Assembly (NCBI GenBank): GCA_036417435.1
Contig: CM070899.1
Location: forward strand, 175,737,494 to 175,801,493
DNA: 64,000 nucleotides
Reading direction: 5' to 3'
Origin: Inia geoffrensis
Lineage: Eukaryota; Chordata; Mammalia; Artiodactyla; Iniidae
The position numbers and the translations under genes are program-made. This document shows, piece by piece, positions 58,673 through 64,000 of this stretch. Position 1 is the stretch's first letter. Each line of letters opens with the position of its first letter. The notes under the pieces were generated by a model. The model was not told where the DNA came from. It made no database searches and saw only the letters and a program-made list of their open reading frames with translations.

Positions 58673-61600
58673 CTACGAAGTTAGTACAGAGAATATACAA
58701 TGGGAAATTTTCAGTTGGCCTGATCAAGAAAGGTTTCATAGTGATGATGACAATTTAGCTAAGCCTCGAAGATGTAGTATTCCCAAGGTCAGTTAGCTAC
58801 AAGATGGAAGTCATCCCTTATAAATCTTTCTTTTTAACTCTATTGACATAGTTTATCTAAGTGATAAAGATAACATGCTGAGCTGGCACTGCTCGTCATG
58901 TTTTGGTTTGCTTTTACTTCTCCACGTAAACCTTAAAATATTAAACAATCCAAAAAAATCTTAGGAAAGAAAGGAATTGATTTAGATTTGTACAAGCAGG
59001 GAAATAGTACCACCTGTCCTAATGGGAATAGGGAACATTTCTCTCTGACTGTGTGACAGCACAAATCTCTTGTTTGAAGCTTACATATAACCGTCAACAC
59101 AGGAGAATATCGTCAAGTGCACTTCTGAAAATCTGCCCATAAATTCAATTTCTCTATATCAAATTTTGTTCTCCAACTGACTTATAATCTCAGAATTAGA
59201 TATAATGTGTAATTACATATAATGTATAAAATTACAATGAAGAATACAGGAAAACTTTTAAATTTCATACTCTGAATAAGAGTAAATTTTCTTGTACAGA
59301 ATGATAATAACACTAAATTTACAAGAAGTAATAAAAATAAAGCAGAAAACAAGCTCAGCTTTCCTCTGCCTGAGTCAGTAGTATCCAGGCAGTACTGGGC
59401 TTTGGGAAGGCCCAGAGCAACTTTTTCCATTTGTGCTAAGAGACAGAAGACACCACAGAAGTCATCTATTCAGCCCCAACTCAATACAAGAATCCTTCTA
59501 CAACGTTTATAACAATTACAGTCTGCCTCAATATTCATATAGAGAATGTAAGATCAGACCGCTTGTTCACTCACCATAACACATCTAGCTTGTTATCCAG
59601 CTGTTGAAAAAATTTATTCTCTCTTGGCTTTTATATTTCTTATATTTTAAATTTATTTTCGTCTGCTTTAAGTTTCATTTCTACCATTGACTAGTAGTGT
59701 CACTTTAGGCAAACTGTCTCACCAATCTGAGTCTTAAACTTATTCTTCATCTACAAAATATGGAATTGATGAGACTATGCATCTCTAACATCCTACCTAA
59801 CTAACATTTTGTGATTTTAAAATCTTTTCTACAAAACTCTATATTCTGCCTTTGGACCTCCAAATAATTGCATCTTATGGCCTCCTTTCAGAGGGCGGAG
59901 GGAATGGAATCTTTGTTGTGTTGTGAGGTCTTTCCAGTTTTCTTGTGTCCCTTTGTCCTTCTGTAGCAGTAGAGTTTCAGCCTTATAAAAATTCAGACGA
60001 GTTTTTCCGACCTTTTTCATTTGTTTACGTATTCCCTATGTAAAGTATGTTTGTATGCAAATTGTTTCAAAAAGTTGTGAGTACTGAAATGAAGCTTCCT
60101 CATCCCTTGGAAAATCTGTGTTTAACTCTGAGTAGAAGGGCAGGCAACTGAGCTTGCTACAAATGCCTCCTAGCCTTTTAGAAGCTTTTCTCCCTGCTAA
60201 TTAGCTGGGAATGTTTTGTTTATTTGGTTTCTGTCCCAGCAAGCAGAAGCAAAGGCGCTAGAAATGAAGGGCCCTGACTGTAGAGAGGGTGACCTCCAGG
60301 CTCGTCCACAGTTGTAGTTTCCATGGACGAAGCTTCTTGGGAGGGAGGATGCCTCCATTTATAACTAGTTGTATAAAGTACAGTATCCCGTCTACTCTCT
60401 TAGGCAACCTTTATTTTAATGTTTTTAAGGTAAAGGTCATAGCACTACAGAAAAGATTCTTTTCTCAGCCACTGCTCTTCATCAACCTATGAATCCTGAT
60501 ATGGTGGCGATATACATGCTGGAAATTTCCTACAATAATTTCTAGTCTAACTGTGTTCATATTAGATCAGCTTGGTAGTGAGAAAAGATGGGACTGGGAC
60601 TTAACAATGAGAAAAATTAACAACCTTAGGCAATGCATACCTAAAGGAGTTATACATTTTATGAATTACATTACTGAGAAATGTAACATAGCAGGTAGAG
60701 AGAAATTTAAATGGTGAGTTCCCAGAAAAATCAAACAAACTATCGAGCAAATAAATTCTGAATACTGAAGACCTTTTTCATCTCAGAAAATGTAGAGAAC
60801 TATGAACTATGATTTAGGTTGGTAATCACCTGGGATATTTGGTACTTACTGATTTTGTATGAGAAATCGGTGGTGTTAACGACCTAAATAATCATGGGCC
60901 TAAATAAATGAAGCTCCAACACAAACAGGCAGTGACAAAAATAAACTAAGTTATAAGAGTTAAAATGAAAATACGCACATAGTATTGGTTATATTTCATC
61001 AGTTGTTTGCTACCCTCATGGCTATGAATATATTTCAGAACATATATGGTCAATTAAAAAATATCCAAGAAGGGCATTTTGGAGGTTAGAAAAATTTCTT
61101 GGGGTTATAGGCTGAATATAGTCAACACGGAAGACTGGATTAGTCAGATTCCAAGAGACTGTGTACTCCCTTCGAACTATTGTGAAAAAAGGAACACTGG
61201 TAAGATATGAAAGTGTCACTAGGGCTATACTTTTAATGTTAAAATTAAATTCTAGCCTCAAAGCACACTATGCCTCTCCTGATATAGGCCAAGTTCCTTG
61301 TTATATTCTAATTCACATTCCATGTCTTCAGTTGATCATTCCACCTACTGTTTTCGCTGTCTAAACACATTCTTCTCAAGTTTCCCAAGCTTCTCTGCAC
61401 AAGGTCATGCATTTTACTCCTCTCTAAAGTTCTCTCATCTCTCTATGGACACATCAATTTACAAACACTCTCCACATTCTTCTTCTATGGTTTCTCATTT
61501 GACTTTTTTCTTCCCTGCCTGTGTGGGTACATGAACGATATAGGGATATACATTTTGCTAAATAGAGTAATATCCATACATCTTTCCCTTCAATATTTTC

Positions 61601-62224
61601 CAATCTAGGAAATGTTTGTTATTAACTTAACATCGAATATTTTACACATATCAAGTAATAATCGTTTTCAGTTACTGGCCTCATTCATCTAATCTACCAA
61701 ATCTTATAATTCTTTCAATATACTTTTCAGAACAAAGAAAAGGAACAAAACCCAGTGCTGGAGGTAATAAAGACCTTCTTGAAAAGCAAGGGGAGCTATC
61801 AGAGAAATACTTCTACCTCTGCCCTGCTTGATCACAGAACCACTTTGAGTATTTTCTGTCCACTATGTACTTTAACTTTCCCATTCCTAACAATGTATAC
61901 ATATCTTTGACAGACATGTGCGATGGAAACACTCTGCTGTCTCAATGTCCTTTAATAGATTTGTGAGATTTATCTATTAGAGTATAAATTCCTAAATGGC
62001 TATATTCAGAGTCTAGAGACCTGGGATATAGTCTTAGATGATAGTAATGGGCTATGTGGAATTTTCTTTCTTTCTTTTCTTTTTTTTTTTTTAAAGCAGT
62101 TGTACAATGTTTTCCTCAGGTTTCTTCCAGTCCTAACACGTATGATTATATGGGAGTTACTGTATCTATCAAATTATTTTTGTACACAAACTAGTACACA
62201 GAGTGGGTACTTCACTGTCAAGTG
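58673..62224. other. Repeat-poor anonymous intron
   Basis: No SINE or L1 recognised and no exon supported. A pyrimidine tract lies at 62061-62093. Confidence 0.4.
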
Positions 62225-62490
62225 TCTATTCATCTTTCAAGACTCAATTCAAGTGGCTCCTCTTTTCAGTTTTCCTTGGTTATCCTAAATAGAGACAATC
62301 TTACTTCTCTGAACATCTACAGAAGTCATTGTTTATACTACATATATGAAGCTTACATACCATACTGTGTCCCAATTATTTTAATTCATGTGATATAACC
62401 TCTATCTGACTGTAAGGTCCAAGAAAGCATATTCATCTCTATAGTGATATTGTGTTTAATAAATTTTTATTGAACCTGCTAAACTGTTTT
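62225..62490 (+). mobile_element. L2 LINE 3' end, diverged
   Basis: 'catctttcaagactcaattcaagtggctcctcttttcagttttccttgg' and the tail 'tgtttaataaatttttattgaacctg'. Confidence 0.65.
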
Positions 62491-64000
62491 CCTAAAAATA
62501 TAACCAGAAGAAGTTTTATACATCAAATAGCTATGATATAACTATTCTCATCTGTAATTTTTTTGGGAGAGGGATAGAAAAGAATTTAGGTCAAATAAGT
62601 AGGCAACAAGGAATTTTCTTAGGGATCTTAGATACTAAGTAATAAACAGTGAACTCAGAAGCATAAGCTGAACCAGAACTGCCACTTTTTCAAATCTTAC
62701 TAGATAACCAACCATATATGCATGTGAAGTGTAAAAAAGGAATGGGTATTTAGAGGAAGAGTGGGAGGAAAACAGCTGAAGATGAAGAGCTGTTGACATG
62801 ACAAGGACAAAATTTGGGTACCAGTTCTGCTAGTGTGAGGCCATTTGCTGGAAGTCTCTGAATCTCCCACTTTTAGCTTGGGTACTCCATCTTATCCAAC
62901 AGCTGCCTGCTTACACAGAATATCTGCAGCTCAGTTTTAATGAACTTTCCATGAAATTCAAGGGATTCACACATGGAAGTAAAACTCCCTTAACTGATAC
63001 CTATGTAACTAACTGTATGCTTATATGAGTTGGTTGTATTAGCTCTTAAACCTATTTGTGTCAGTGATACATGTTATTGTAATTATACAATTTAATTAAA
63101 TATTATATTAAAAAGATGAAAACTGAGTAGAAAATGACAGTTGTTTCTATGAAAACCAAGTGGATGCTTTGGAAAGCTCAATGAAAGAGTTGCTAAAAAT
63201 GCTGTTAACTAGATGTAAATAAGTCGATGATGAAAGACTGAGCGACGGATATCATACAAATCTCTAAGGCTTACACAACTACATTGCTTCACAAGAGTAT
63301 GGTTTAACTCTTCTTCAGAGAAATCAACTGGAAATTTGTCCTTAAAGAAACCAAGATGATAGGTGTGGTTTACTCAAGAAAAAGGACTCCTACTTAAAAA
63401 TAAAACAATGGCCCTGTATCACAAGAGTGGTGAAGAAAATGTTGAAGGTCATGTGTATCATTTTTTTTATATTGAGGGCTCTAGTAGGGCTCTTCTATCA
63501 CCACTGTGCCAGTTACTAATACAGACTGCTTCAGGTAAAAAGGGCTTCCTCTAAATTTCATAAATACCTTATTTAAGGAGATCTCATAGAAGTGTCACAT
63601 GAAAATTTCAGTGTTGTAGATAAGGCATATGTATTCACATTACACGATTTTATGAATGATAAATTAATACAAAGGTCAAAGCAGACAAATAAAGCAGACA
63701 ATCTAATCTTAATAGCAACTATTCAGTATTGCTTTGCTGATGCTTATGAAAGTATAAGCTGTATGTTTATCAATCTAAAATACTTTCACTATTATAATTT
63801 GTATCAGAGTCTACTATATTACATTATTTTGTTAGTGAACATGAGAAAAACTTTAAACTTCAAACTGATTCAACAGTTTAAGAAAGTTTCTGAAGAGGCT
63901 AAAATGTTTTTATAAAATTCCTTATTTTTGTAAGCTTTCTACAAATTTGTGATAAGGCAAAACAATAACTTGTAAATCTAAGCCATCTTAATATATTGAT
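62491..64000. other. Anonymous non-coding DNA to the window end
   Basis: Short open frames at 63363-63554 and 63592-63915 (plus strand) match nothing I recognise and have no splice or promoter support. Otherwise AT-rich with no repeat identified. Confidence 0.35.

Noticed and set aside
63363..63915. Two plus-strand open frames (63 and 107 codons) near the window end
   Set aside because: They match no family I recognise, are preceded by stops, lack splice or promoter signals, and oppose the inferred gene's strand. A decayed transposase is possible but unsupported.

Overview
The window is mammalian nuclear DNA, almost certainly from a cetacean and probably a toothed whale. The main evidence is about two dozen copies of the tRNA-derived CHR SINE family, with heads of the type 'ggcttccctggtggcgcagtgg' and tails ending in 'cgtaccgcaaaaa' or 'gcagccaaaaa'. 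These sit among LINE-1 elements with cetartiodactyl-type 3' ends. No BovB or Bov-tA elements, which mark ruminants, were recognised. Older mammalian repeats (L2, MIR, MLT1-type LTRs, Tigger-derived MER2 and MER8) form the background. There is no bacterial, phage, plasmid or CRISPR content.

No complete gene lies in the window. It reads as the interior of one gene on the minus strand. Two short exons, 49784-49874 and 34457-34620, have good splice sites, are open in one frame, and join in phase across a 15 kb intron. Together they encode 85 residues of a lysine/glutamate-rich protein ending in an acidic segment (SIEEIEEQMDDWLESR). I do not recognise the gene. The rest of the window would be intron.

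Layout, left to right. 1-4.7 kb: broken L1 pieces, a MER8 element, an L1 inserted into an L1, then an L2. 4.7-8.5 kb: mostly anonymous, with a probable solo LTR carrying a SINE and an L1 3' end carrying a SINE. 8.5-12.7 kb: old L1 on the minus strand carrying an MLT1 LTR, a processed HMGN1 pseudogene and two SINEs. 12.7-19.9 kb: old L1, L2, MIR, a SINE inserted in a SINE, and MER2. 19.9-27 kb: repeat-poor, with a 5S-rRNA-like stretch at 25.3 kb. 27-34.45 kb: a chain of plus-strand L1 fragments ending against exon B. 34.6-44 kb: SINEs, a MIR and a nearly full-length old L1 with a (CA)28 tract in the L1 that follows it. 44-49.8 kb: sparse, with tandem palindromes, L1 3' ends and an MLT1-like LTR, up to exon A. 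50-55.7 kb: a 5'-truncated SINE beside exon A, an L2, two SINEs and a 3.4 kb minus-strand L1 containing most of a decayed ORF2. 55.7-64 kb: sparse, with a MIR, an L1 3' end, a G-rich tract, an old LTR-like repeat and an L2.

Nearly every open reading frame of 60-217 codons is explained by a SINE, L1 or pseudogene. I did not find a new biological system. The most useful leads are the unidentified exons, the insertions that crowd their splice sites, the nested and reused insertion sites, the tandem 14-bp palindromes and the 5S-like element.
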